A stretch of 5,223 bases of DNA from Gorillibacterium sp. (lineage in GTDB: Bacteria; Bacillota; Bacilli; Paenibacillales; NBRC-103111). This document shows positions 1-5,223 of the stretch, in pieces. Positions within the stretch are counted from its first letter, which is position 1, and each line of letters begins with the position of its first letter. The notes beneath the pieces are model-generated. The model worked only from the letters and a program-made list of their open reading frames with translations. It searched no databases and was not told the DNA's origin. The position numbers and the translations under genes are program-made. The stretch covers positions 1 through 5,223 of the forward strand of contig JAIMBU010000278.1 in assembly GCA_023511325.1 (NCBI GenBank), read 5' to 3'.

Positions 1-24
1 GATTATGATTATGATTGTGATTGT
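1..24. repeat. Imperfect hexamer tandem repeat, four units
   Basis: Two GATTAT units are followed by two GATTGT units, so four hexamers sit in direct tandem at the left edge of the window. The tract probably continues to the left, outside the window. The unit length is a multiple of three, so it could be a coding repeat (Asp-Tyr / Asp-Cys) as well as simple-sequence DNA. Confidence 0.6.
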
Positions 25-30
25 GAGTAA
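1..30 (+). CDS. Possible C-terminal tail of a plus-strand gene (partial)
   Basis: Frame 1 is open from the first base and reads DYDYDCDCE before a TAA at 28-30. If real, this would be the end of a protein with an Asp-Tyr/Asp-Cys low-complexity tail, convergent with the cyclase gene that ends at 154. Nine codons are too few to decide, and the same bases form a short hexamer repeat (GATTAT/GATTGT) that could be non-coding. Frame 2 is also open here, up to a TGA at 62. No function can be offered. Confidence 0.2.
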   Translation, partial: DYDYDCDCE

Positions 31-52
31 TTATTATGGCTTAAAACCCAAA

Positions 53-124
53 AATGGTGAATGACGAAAGAGAGAATGGTGCATGACGAAAGAGAGAATG
101 GTGTATGACGATGACGAAAGAGAG
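53..124. repeat. 22-bp minisatellite, three tandem copies
   Basis: Three head-to-tail copies of AATGGTG-N-ATGACGAAAGAGAG lie at 53-74, 75-96 and 97-124. The variable base is A, C and T in turn. The third copy is 28 bp because the hexamer ATGACG is duplicated inside it. A 22-bp unit is not a multiple of three and the short reading frames across it hit stops quickly, so it is most likely non-coding. It lies downstream of the minus-strand cyclase gene, in its presumed 3' untranslated region. Confidence 0.85.
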
Positions 125-153
125 TCTACGATCAGGCGCATTAGATTCGGCAA

Positions 154-2046
154 TTAAAGGGATGCATATTTTTTTCGGTAGTGACTCAGTGTAAGGAGTG
201 GCCAGATGTATCGGTAGCTGTGATAGTGTACATAAAAGTTACCCGGGAGACCAGCACCGGTCGGATAAGAAGTTATCTCATTGTTTTCTTCTAATGAAGC
301 AATAAGTCTATAGATTCCTTTATCTATTTCGGCTGTTGGTTGGGGATGAACAGCGATGAGTGCGTCTAACGCCCATGCGGTTTGCGAAGGTGTGCTTTCT
401 CCCAAAGGTACATAGCGTAGCAGCCGATCGCTTCTGCAGGATTCTCCCCAACCTCCGTCAGAGTTTTGAATACTTAATAGCCATTTGACTGCTTTTTGTA
501 AAGCATGATGGTTGGATGAGATGCCGACGGCTTCTAAACCCGTTAACGCAGCCCACGTGCCATAGATGTAACAGATTCCCCATCTTCCATACCACGAGCC
601 GTTTTTTTCTTGATGATTAATCAGCCAGGTGGTTCCGCGTTTGATAAATTCATGACGATGATCAAGCCCCGAGAAATTACCCAGATACTCTAAGGTTCGT
701 CCAGTGAGGTCTGCCTCTGAGGGATCAATAGCAGCGGATTTCGCGCCTTCTATTGCTAACCAGGTGAGCATTTCTTTGTTTGTATTCTTCTCGAAGGCTG
801 GCCAACCTCCATCTTCATTTTGCATCGATATAACCCAATGAAGACCGCGATTCCACGAATCTTGGTAGGAAAGGTCACTAGAGGATAGGCTTCGGATTAC
901 GCGTAAAGCTGCAGTTGTATCATCCACGTCCGGATTCATCGTATTGGTTTCGGAGAATCCCCATCCCCCCGGTATAGCATTGGGATTATGAATGCTCCAA
1001 TCTGCTGTTTTGTCATGTTGCCTAGAGAGCAGATACGCAGCAGCCTTTTGAATCGCCACGTGGTCATCAGTTACCCCTGCCTCCTGCATCGCATAGGTAA
1101 GCAAGGCTGTATCCCATACCGTTGAGGGTGAGTTTTGCATGGTGGTTTTGTCATCAGTGCTACATCGCATCGCAATGATGCCTTGAATGGCATGAGCGAT
1201 CAGAGGATGGTGTTGATCATACCCTAGGGCCAGCAAGGAGAGGATCATGAGAATGGTACTACTGGCATAGCTGTATAGGGTTCCGTCCGCTTCAATTCGT
1301 TGCAAAATGAACTGTTCGGCCTTTCTTATGGCGGCCTGATGGATATAACGGGGAGAGCCGATAAGCCTGCTTCGTCCCCATTGGATGCTGTCCAGCAGCT
1401 CCTGGTATTCCCGAGAATACTCTACATCGGTGTTGATTCGACTCACCTGAAGTTCACCAAGATCAGGAGTTTGGGCAGTCTTTAGCGAATAATGACGATC
1501 GGCCATAATCAGCATCGGGGTAAGATGGACTCTTGAATAGCCTGAGAAATCAAAAAAGTCGATGGGGAAAAATGGGGGGAGAAGCAACACCTCAAGCGGA
1601 ATGGAAGAGATGGAAACAGGCCATTTCATTTGACCCGTAGCGGCGAGGATAGCCTTGGTTAAGATGCTGGTGACTTTTCCAAGACCACCCTTGGACTGGA
1701 TAAAACGTTTGGCACGTACCATCGATTCGTCTGTTTTTAGGCTGTAGCCCGAATAGAGTAGGGCATAATAGGCCTCAATCGAGGCAGATAGGTTTCCTTC
1801 TGCTTCATCTAAGTATAATTTCCAGCTGCCATCCGGCTGCTGTTCGGTGAGGATACGGTCATGCAACTGCCGAATAAGAACTTCATTGTGAATGTTCAAC
1901 GTTCGCAAGAGAATGATTACGTAGGCATCGATGGTCGTCCCATTCTCAAAACAAAAACGCCAAGTCCCGTCGGGCTGTTGGCACTGGATAAGGGTCGCGG
2001 TCAGTCGATTGATTCCCTGATCAATATCACTCAAAATATTACCCAC
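154..2046 (-). CDS. sqhC: Class II terpene cyclase, sporulenol synthase / squalene-hopene cyclase family
   Basis: This is a 630-residue protein, the usual length for bacterial squalene-hopene and sporulenol (tetraprenyl-beta-curcumene) cyclases. The family folds linear or monocyclic polyprenes into polycyclic terpenoids by protonating a C=C bond, and acts at the membrane surface. The catalytic acid motif DVDD is at residues 373-376. QW-type repeats of the double alpha-barrel are visible at 23-29 (QQPDGTW), 69-75 (QQPDGSW), 409-415 (QNEDGGW), 479-485 (QEKNGSW) and 527-533 (QNSDGGW). An aromatic C-terminal block (FYVHYHSYRYIWPLLTLSHY) begins near 604. From memory, the N-terminus and this block resemble the Bacillus sporulenol branch more than hopene synthases, so a C35 substrate is preferred; this is inference. 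A TTG at 2064 would lengthen the frame by six residues, but it abuts the SD GGGAGGT itself. The GTG at 2046, nine bases after that SD, is the better start. The gene stands alone, head-to-head with the flavoenzyme gene; the sodF partner known from Bacillus subtilis is not next to it here. Confidence 0.93.
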   Translation of the reverse strand: MGNILSDIDQGINRLTATLIQCQQPDGTWRFCFENGTTIDAYVIILLRTLNIHNEVLIRQLHDRILTEQQPDGSWKLYLDEAEGNLSASIEAYYALLYSGYSLKTDESMVRAKRFIQSKGGLGKVTSILTKAILAATGQMKWPVSISSIPLEVLLLPPFFPIDFFDFSGYSRVHLTPMLIMADRHYSLKTAQTPDLGELQVSRINTDVEYSREYQELLDSIQWGRSRLIGSPRYIHQAAIRKAEQFILQRIEADGTLYSYASSTILMILSLLALGYDQHHPLIAHAIQGIIAMRCSTDDKTTMQNSPSTVWDTALLTYAMQEAGVTDDHVAIQKAAAYLLSRQHDKTADWSIHNPNAIPGGWGFSETNTMNPDVDDTTAALRVIRSLSSSDLSYQDSWNRGLHWVISMQNEDGGWPAFEKNTNKEMLTWLAIEGAKSAAIDPSEADLTGRTLEYLGNFSGLDHRHEFIKRGTTWLINHQEKNGSWYGRWGICYIYGTWAALTGLEAVGISSNHHALQKAVKWLLSIQNSDGGWGESCRSDRLLRYVPLGESTPSQTAWALDALIAVHPQPTAEIDKGIYRLIASLEENNEITSYPTGAGLPGNFYVHYHSYRYIWPLLTLSHYRKKYASL

Positions 2047-2055
2047 CCGATTGGT

Positions 2056-2062
2056 ACCTCCC
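2056..2062 (-). promoter_or_regulatory. Ribosome binding site that fixes the cyclase start
   Basis: On the minus strand this reads GGGAGGT, a strong match to the anti-SD. It is followed by nine bases (ACCAATCGG) and then GTG. The in-frame TTG at 2064-2062 is directly fused to this SD and would have no site of its own, which argues for the GTG at 2046. Confidence 0.8.
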
Positions 2063-2076
2063 AAGTCATTTTTACC

Positions 2077-2106
2077 ATTGTATGATTCACGGTAAGGGGA
2101 AATGAG
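2077..2106 (-). promoter_or_regulatory. Candidate sigma-E-type (mother-cell sporulation) promoter of the cyclase gene
   Basis: On the minus strand the -10 region CATACAAT (2084-2077) fits the Bacillus sigma-E -10 consensus CATACAHT at all eight positions. Fourteen bases upstream, TCATTTC (2105-2099) matches five of seven positions of the sigma-E -35 consensus KMATATT. Initiation would fall near 2070, giving a leader of about 24 nt that just contains the SD at 2062-2056. The nested TACAAT also matches a sigma-A -10 at five of six bases, but no sigma-A -35 lies at the right distance. Sporulenes are known as spore terpenoids in Bacillus, so a mother-cell promoter fits the product. Confidence 0.5.
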
Positions 2107-2258
2107 AATGAGGGTAAAGGTTTACTAATGCTAATAGCACCATCGTGAACAGCAGGAGTCGAGTTCATGCGAAGGGCCTAGAGATAATCATGCTTAGGAG
2201 CTCCCTGAAAAATACTAAAGTGAAATACATCATAGCTAGCATAGGTAGTGTAGATTAG

Positions 2259-2306
2259 AATGCATATAGGTTAATATAACCTAGGTTATATTAACCTATA
2301 TGCATT
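2259..2306. promoter_or_regulatory. Perfect 48-bp palindrome, probable double operator
   Basis: The two 24-bp halves are exact reverse complements, with no spacer and CCTAGG at the centre. Inside are two 17-bp dyads, TAGGTTA-ATA-TAACCTA (2267-2283) and TAGGTTA-TAT-TAACCTA (2282-2298), whose centres are 15 bp apart; the outer ends carry ATGCAT. It lacks a loop and a following T-tract, so it does not look like a terminator. It ends 35 bp before the flavoenzyme start and overlaps its best -35 candidate. A dimeric repressor binding two adjacent sites is the simplest reading. The PadR protein encoded downstream is the nearest candidate; this is inferred, not seen. Confidence 0.7.
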
Positions 2307-2318
2307 TGTGACTATATT
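2291..2318 (+). promoter_or_regulatory. Candidate sigma-A promoter of the flavoenzyme gene
   Basis: TTAACC (2291-2296) matches four of six -35 bases, and TATATT (2313-2318) matches five of six -10 bases, with a 16-bp spacer. The -35 lies inside the right half of the 48-bp palindrome, so a protein bound there would block polymerase. Initiation near 2325 would leave a leader of about 17 nt ahead of the ATG, with the SD GGAGG at 2329-2333. Confidence 0.4.
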
Positions 2319-2341
2319 CATAATAACTGGAGGAATTAATT

Positions 2342-4279
2342 ATGGATTTTAACCATGCATTTACGCCGGGGAGCATCGGAGCGCTCACGCTTAAAAATCG
2401 CTTTATTCTTGCTCCAATGGGTTCGGGTATGGCTAATGTCGACGAAACGATCACACAGGAGTTTATTAATTTTCACGTCGCACGGGCCAAGGGTGGAGTG
2501 GGATTGAACACGGTTGAATATACATCAGTTCATCCAACGACGCGGCAAGACAGACTTCCGGGAATCTATGATGATCGATTTATCCCCGGTATGCGCAAGC
2601 TTACCGATGCTGTTCATGCTGCAGGAGGAAAAATAAGTGTTCAAATTTGGCATGCCGGACGCCAAACAACGAGTCGGAACACGAAGCTTCCTCTGATTGC
2701 ACCATCCGCGATTCCCAATATCGTGTATCAAGAGATGCCTATTGAAATGGATAAAGCTTTAATCAATGAAATGATCGAGGCTTATGGTAATGCAGCTTAT
2801 CGTGCCAAGCAGGCAGGCTTTGATATGGTCGAGCTACACGGAGCGAGCGGTTATCTGCTAAATCAATTTATGAGTGCATATAGCAACAAACGCCAAGATG
2901 AGTATGGGGGTAGTCTTGAGAACAGAGCCCGTTTCTCAGTAGAGGTGATTCAGCGGATTAAAAGCAAGGTTGGAGATGATTACCCACTTTCCTATCGCCT
3001 GACGGCAGACGAGTTTGTTCCTGGCGGATTAACCATTGAAGATATGGTTCTGGTCGCGCCGCTTCTGGAGCAGGCGGGAGTAGATGTCATTCATGTCACC
3101 AGTGGAATCTTTGAAACGGTGCAACATACGATTGCACCGATAGAAATTCCGCCGGGATTTAACGCCGACAATGCCGCAGCCATCAAACGGGCTGTAAAGA
3201 TTCCGGTCATCGTCGTAGGTAGAATTAACGACCCTGCTGTAGCTGAGAGGATTATAGCCGAAGGTAAAGCTGATTTTGTCGCGTTGGGCCGTACATTGAT
3301 TGCCGACCCCGATTTCTGCATCAAGGCAGAGACGGGACGTGTTGACGAAATTATCAAGTGCATTGCTTGCAACCAATCCTGTATTGGTGGACAACGTCCC
3401 GATCCTGAATTAGCGGGCTTCAACGGTCCGGTCTGTCTCCGTAATCCGCTGACGGGACGTGAGGAACGCTTTACCGATCAGCAAGCTGAAACGGCGAAGA
3501 AAGTGCTTGTGATTGGTGGCGGAGCTGCCGGGTTGGCTGCTGCGACTCATCTGCAGAATCGCGGACATCAGGTTATTCTTTGTGAGAAATCGGATATGCT
3601 GGGTGGCCAATTCTACACCGCCGGAAGAGCACCTTCAAAGGGTGAAATGTCGGAATCCGCGTTACAGATGGGCAGAACAACCGTAAGAAGCGGCGCAGAT
3701 GTCCGGTTGAATACAGAAGTGACCCAGCAACTGATCGAGGATTTACAGCCTGATGAAATTGTTGTTGCTACGGGCTCCCTGCCATTTATCCCTAATATTC
3801 CAGGCAGCACCCAAGCCTATGTCAAGATTGCTCATGATATTCTTCGGGGTGACCAGACGGGACATAAAGTGGCAATTATCGGTGGTGGTTTGGTTGGGAT
3901 GGAGACGGCAGAGCTGCTGATTTCTCAAGGGAAAGAAGTTATTATTGTCGAGATGCTGGACGAGGTAGCCAAGGAATTGGTTCATACAAGGAGAATATTT
4001 GCTTTGGAGTTCATCGCTAAGCATACCATTTCCGTATACACCAATACCAAATGTACAGCAATCGGGGAAGGCGAAATCACGCTTGAGCAAGCTGGACAAA
4101 CCTTGCTGCTGAAGGATATCGACACTGTAGTTATGGCGACAGGTGCGAAATCCTTCAATCCTCTATCCAGCATAATTGAGCAGATGGGTATCCCTTATCA
4201 TGTGATTGGGGATGCACTACGCCCAAGAAGAGCTCTTGATGCTATTTATGAAGGGACACAAGTCGCTCAAGTGATTTAG
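2342..4279 (+). CDS. FadH-like NAD(P)H:flavin oxidoreductase / enoate reductase (FMN, 4Fe-4S, FAD)
   Basis: This 645-residue protein has the two-part layout of 2,4-dienoyl-CoA reductase, clostridial enoate reductases and trimethylamine dehydrogenase. Residues about 1-335 form an old-yellow-enzyme TIM barrel: APM at 24-26, WHAGRQ at 103-108, the active-site segment HGASGYLLNQF from 166 with Tyr171 as the likely proton donor, and FMN-phosphate segments near Arg294 and 314-317 (ALGR). Cys340, Cys343, Cys347 and Cys365 form the 4Fe-4S motif. A first dinucleotide fold starts at 392-397 (GGGAAG), a second at 514-519 (GGGLVG), and the flavin-contacting GDALRPRRALDAIYEG ends the protein. The expected reaction is NAD(P)H-driven reduction of an activated C=C bond via FAD, Fe-S and FMN; it is probably cytosolic. 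The spacing between the last two cysteines is 17 residues, longer than the 11-12 typical of FadH. The FadH catalytic His is not obvious; His262 is nearby. The substrate is unknown, so no gene symbol is given. The ATG follows the SD GGAGG (2329-2333) by 8 nt. Confidence 0.93.
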   Translation: MDFNHAFTPGSIGALTLKNRFILAPMGSGMANVDETITQEFINFHVARAKGGVGLNTVEYTSVHPTTRQDRLPGIYDDRFIPGMRKLTDAVHAAGGKISVQIWHAGRQTTSRNTKLPLIAPSAIPNIVYQEMPIEMDKALINEMIEAYGNAAYRAKQAGFDMVELHGASGYLLNQFMSAYSNKRQDEYGGSLENRARFSVEVIQRIKSKVGDDYPLSYRLTADEFVPGGLTIEDMVLVAPLLEQAGVDVIHVTSGIFETVQHTIAPIEIPPGFNADNAAAIKRAVKIPVIVVGRINDPAVAERIIAEGKADFVALGRTLIADPDFCIKAETGRVDEIIKCIACNQSCIGGQRPDPELAGFNGPVCLRNPLTGREERFTDQQAETAKKVLVIGGGAAGLAAATHLQNRGHQVILCEKSDMLGGQFYTAGRAPSKGEMSESALQMGRTTVRSGADVRLNTEVTQQLIEDLQPDEIVVATGSLPFIPNIPGSTQAYVKIAHDILRGDQTGHKVAIIGGGLVGMETAELLISQGKEVIIVEMLDEVAKELVHTRRIFALEFIAKHTISVYTNTKCTAIGEGEITLEQAGQTLLLKDIDTVVMATGAKSFNPLSSIIEQMGIPYHVIGDALRPRRALDAIYEGTQVAQVI

Positions 4280-4302
4280 CTGTAAAAGGGTTGGTTGATC
4301 TT

Positions 4303-4333
4303 CAGGAGGCCGGGTTACCGGTCTCCTGTTGTT
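4303..4333 (+). terminator. Intrinsic terminator after the flavoenzyme gene
   Basis: The arms CAGGAGGCCGG (4303-4313) and CCGGTCTCCTG (4318-4328) pair over 11 positions with one G-U pair, around a GTTA loop. The run after it, TTGTT, is a weak T-tract, so termination may be partial. It begins 23 bp after the flavoenzyme stop and lies before the PadR gene, so PadR may be expressed by leaky read-through from the flavoenzyme promoter, from its own promoter, or both. Confidence 0.7.
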
Positions 4334-4379
4334 CATTGAGTCTACTTTTAGTAAACTAGAACGGGCTGAGATTTTAATT

Positions 4380-4384
4380 GGAGG
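4380..4384 (+). promoter_or_regulatory. Ribosome binding site that fixes the PadR start
   Basis: GGAGG lies 7 nt before ATG 4392. The open frame extends upstream to a TTG at 4329, but that codon immediately follows the terminator hairpin, has no SD, and would add 21 residues ahead of the normal PadR N-terminus. A second ATG at 4398 is 13 nt from the SD and less likely. Confidence 0.8.
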
Positions 4385-4391
4385 GGCTTAC

Positions 4392-4913
4392 ATGTATATG
4401 GATATCTTAATCTTGTCACAATTAATGCAAAGTCCAAAGCATGGCTATGAAATCAAGAAAAATGTGGGATTCATACTGGGAAAATCGAATACAATCAATA
4501 ATAATTATCTGTATCCCACTTTGAAGAAATTCGAAGAGATGGGAGCCGTCGATAAAGAACTGGAAGTACAGGACAACAAGCCCAATCGACATATTTATGC
4601 TATAACCGATTTAGGCAGAGAAGTCTTTTATGAACTACTGAATGAATTTCCTGAGGAATACGCTACGAACCAGAATGAAATCTATAATCGGCTTGCTTTC
4701 TTTGAGCTTTTAAATAACTCCATGAAGCATCAATTAATTAAGTATAGAAAAACATTCCTTGAAGAAAATCTGGCTCATCTAGAAAGCTTAAGCAAGTGGG
4801 AGGGGGACAAACTCTTCCTTCCTTTCTCTTCTCATTTATATACTTATTCGCAGCAACTTCTAATGAAAGAGCTTGAGATCTTCGAGCAGATGGAGAAGGA
4901 GATTGAGGATTAG
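4392..4913 (+). CDS. PadR-family transcriptional regulator
   Basis: The product is a 173-residue DNA-binding protein, a typical size for PadR proteins with a helical C-terminal dimerisation domain. The N-terminal winged helix-turn-helix covers about residues 3-80: MDILILSQLMQSPKHGYEI (3-21) is the classical PadR opening, NNNYLYPTLKKFEEMG (36-51) is the recognition-helix region, and RHIYAITDLG (66-75) follows the wing. Residues about 85-173 are charged and helical, as in the PadR C-terminal domain. Family members usually repress genes for detoxification, efflux or phenolic-acid metabolism and respond to small aromatic or amphipathic ligands. The gene lies 112 bp after the flavoenzyme stop, on the same strand, with a terminator hairpin between. 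Control of the flavoenzyme through the 48-bp palindrome is the simplest idea but is unproven. A weak own promoter, TTGTTC (4329-4334) with TAAACT (4352-4357), can be drawn; I do not rely on it. Confidence 0.92.
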   Translation: MYMDILILSQLMQSPKHGYEIKKNVGFILGKSNTINNNYLYPTLKKFEEMGAVDKELEVQDNKPNRHIYAITDLGREVFYELLNEFPEEYATNQNEIYNRLAFFELLNNSMKHQLIKYRKTFLEENLAHLESLSKWEGDKLFLPFSSHLYTYSQQLLMKELEIFEQMEKEIED

Positions 4914-4961
4914 CCCGATCTATTGGTGACTCTATATCAATAAATGTAGGCGACAGAAATG

Positions 4962-4992
4962 AGCCGCTAGAATCCTTTCTAGGGCTTTTTTT
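4962..4992 (+). terminator. Intrinsic terminator after the PadR gene
   Basis: AGCC-G-CTAGAA (4962-4972) pairs with TTCTAG-GGCT (4977-4986) over ten base pairs with a single bulged G and a TCCT loop. It is followed by an uninterrupted T-run (4986-4992). This is a strong rho-independent terminator that isolates the PadR gene from the next transcription unit. Confidence 0.88.
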
Positions 4993-5033
4993 GATTAAAA
5001 TTTTTTTGTGTGAAAAATATGCTCATTTTGTGG

Positions 5034-5066
5034 TATTCTTTATTAAGAACGAAACGTTCTTAATAA
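5034..5066 (+). promoter_or_regulatory. Operator dyad with probable extended -10 promoter for the last gene
   Basis: The arms TTATTAAGAACG (5040-5051) and CGTTCTTAATAA (5055-5066) are perfect reverse complements around AAA, centred 30 bp before the ATG at 5083. The core GAACG-AAA-CGTTC looks like operators of TetR/AcrR-type dimeric repressors. Directly upstream, TATTCT (5034-5039) preceded by TGG is a plausible extended -10; no good -35 is seen. The dyad would cover the transcription start, as expected for repression. It shares no sequence with the palindrome at 2259-2306, so a different regulator is likely. No T-run follows it, so it is not a terminator. Confidence 0.65.
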
Positions 5067-5082
5067 CTAATGGGGGTATTTT

Positions 5083-5223
5083 ATGAATAGCCGATCCGAA
5101 AAAGCTAGATCCTTAGAGGTTAACTCGGCGGCATTGGGAGGCTGGGGAAGACTTTTTGAAAAACTGGAGTTTAATTTTCGCAGAATGGACTCGATATTAG
5201 AAGGTAAAGTATCTATTTACTTG
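5083..5223 (+). CDS. Unrecognised protein, N-terminal 47 codons (runs off the window)
   Basis: An open frame starts at ATG 5083 after a G-rich SD (TGGGGGT, 5071-5077) and stays open to the last base. It begins MNSRSEKARSLEVNSAALGG and continues with an aromatic and basic stretch containing GRLFEKLEFNFRRMDSI. No signal peptide or membrane segment is visible. It does not resemble the N-terminal helix-turn-helix of a TetR protein, so the dyad in front of it is probably bound by a regulator encoded elsewhere or further downstream. The dedicated promoter/operator, the SD and the terminator just before it support a real gene. I do not recognise the family and propose no function. Confidence 0.7.
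   Translation, partial: MNSRSEKARSLEVNSAALGGWGRLFEKLEFNFRRMDSILEGKVSIYL

Noticed and set aside
1300..1485. 61-codon plus-strand open frame inside the cyclase gene
   Set aside because: It lies entirely antisense to a well-supported gene, has no SD, and its product shows no domain features.
2047..2064. TTG start adding six residues to the cyclase
   Set aside because: The TTG is fused to the SD GGGAGGT and has no ribosome site of its own; the GTG at 2046 is correctly spaced.
1861..2085. 74-codon plus-strand open frame over the 5' end of the cyclase gene
   Set aside because: It is antisense to conserved cyclase sequence and would remove the cyclase promoter region; no SD or family features are visible.
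2107..2258. Search for a small gene, riboswitch or RNA in the middle of the divergent intergenic region
   Set aside because: Only very short frames occur, for example a 22-codon minus-strand frame without SD and an 8-codon plus-strand frame; no stable structured RNA or known leader motif was seen.
2259..2306. The 48-bp palindrome as a terminator or transposon remnant
   Set aside because: It has no loop or T-tract, lies upstream of a start codon, and no transposase or target duplication is visible.
2525..4173. Several minus-strand open frames of 63-121 codons inside the flavoenzyme gene
   Set aside because: All are shadows of a gene with clear domains on the plus strand; none has an SD or recognisable protein character.
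4329..4391. Upstream TTG start for the PadR gene
   Set aside because: It directly follows the terminator hairpin, lacks an SD, and adds residues not expected in PadR proteins; ATG 4392 has a well-placed GGAGG.

Overview
The window looks like chromosomal DNA from a spore-forming low-to-moderate-GC Firmicute of the Bacilli, most like Paenibacillus or a close relative. This rests on strong GGAGG-type ribosome binding sites, a sporulenol-synthase-like terpene cyclase, a mother-cell-type (sigma-E-like) promoter, and compact intrinsic terminators. The genus is an inference from gene content and codon style; no marker gene is present.

Layout. Positions 1-153 hold an imperfect hexamer repeat and a 22-bp minisatellite, and possibly the last codons of a plus-strand gene. 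A class II terpene cyclase (sqhC-like) lies on the minus strand, 154-2046. It most likely starts at a GTG preceded by a strong SD, with a sigma-E-like promoter just upstream (2077-2106). A 295-bp divergent intergenic region follows. Its striking element is a perfect 48-bp palindrome (2259-2306), made of two near-identical 17-bp dyads, that overlaps a plausible plus-strand promoter. Next come a plus-strand two-part flavoenzyme (old-yellow-enzyme barrel, Fe-S cluster, FAD/NAD(P)H module; 2342-4279), a hairpin terminator (4303-4333), a PadR-family repressor (4392-4913) and a second terminator (4962-4992). Then comes a promoter region with a perfect 12-bp inverted repeat (5040-5066) and the first 47 codons of an unrecognised gene that runs off the window.

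How the parts may work together. The cyclase probably makes a polycyclic terpenoid membrane lipid (sporulene or hopanoid type) during sporulation. The flavoenzyme probably reduces an activated C=C bond of an enoyl/dienoyl or enone substrate. The PadR gene directly downstream is the obvious candidate to control the flavoenzyme through the palindrome, but nothing in the sequence proves this pairing. The cyclase and flavoenzyme are head-to-head; whether they share a pathway is open. No phage, transposase, CRISPR, tRNA or rRNA was seen. I found no convincing wholly new multi-gene system; the regulatory DNA is the most unusual part.
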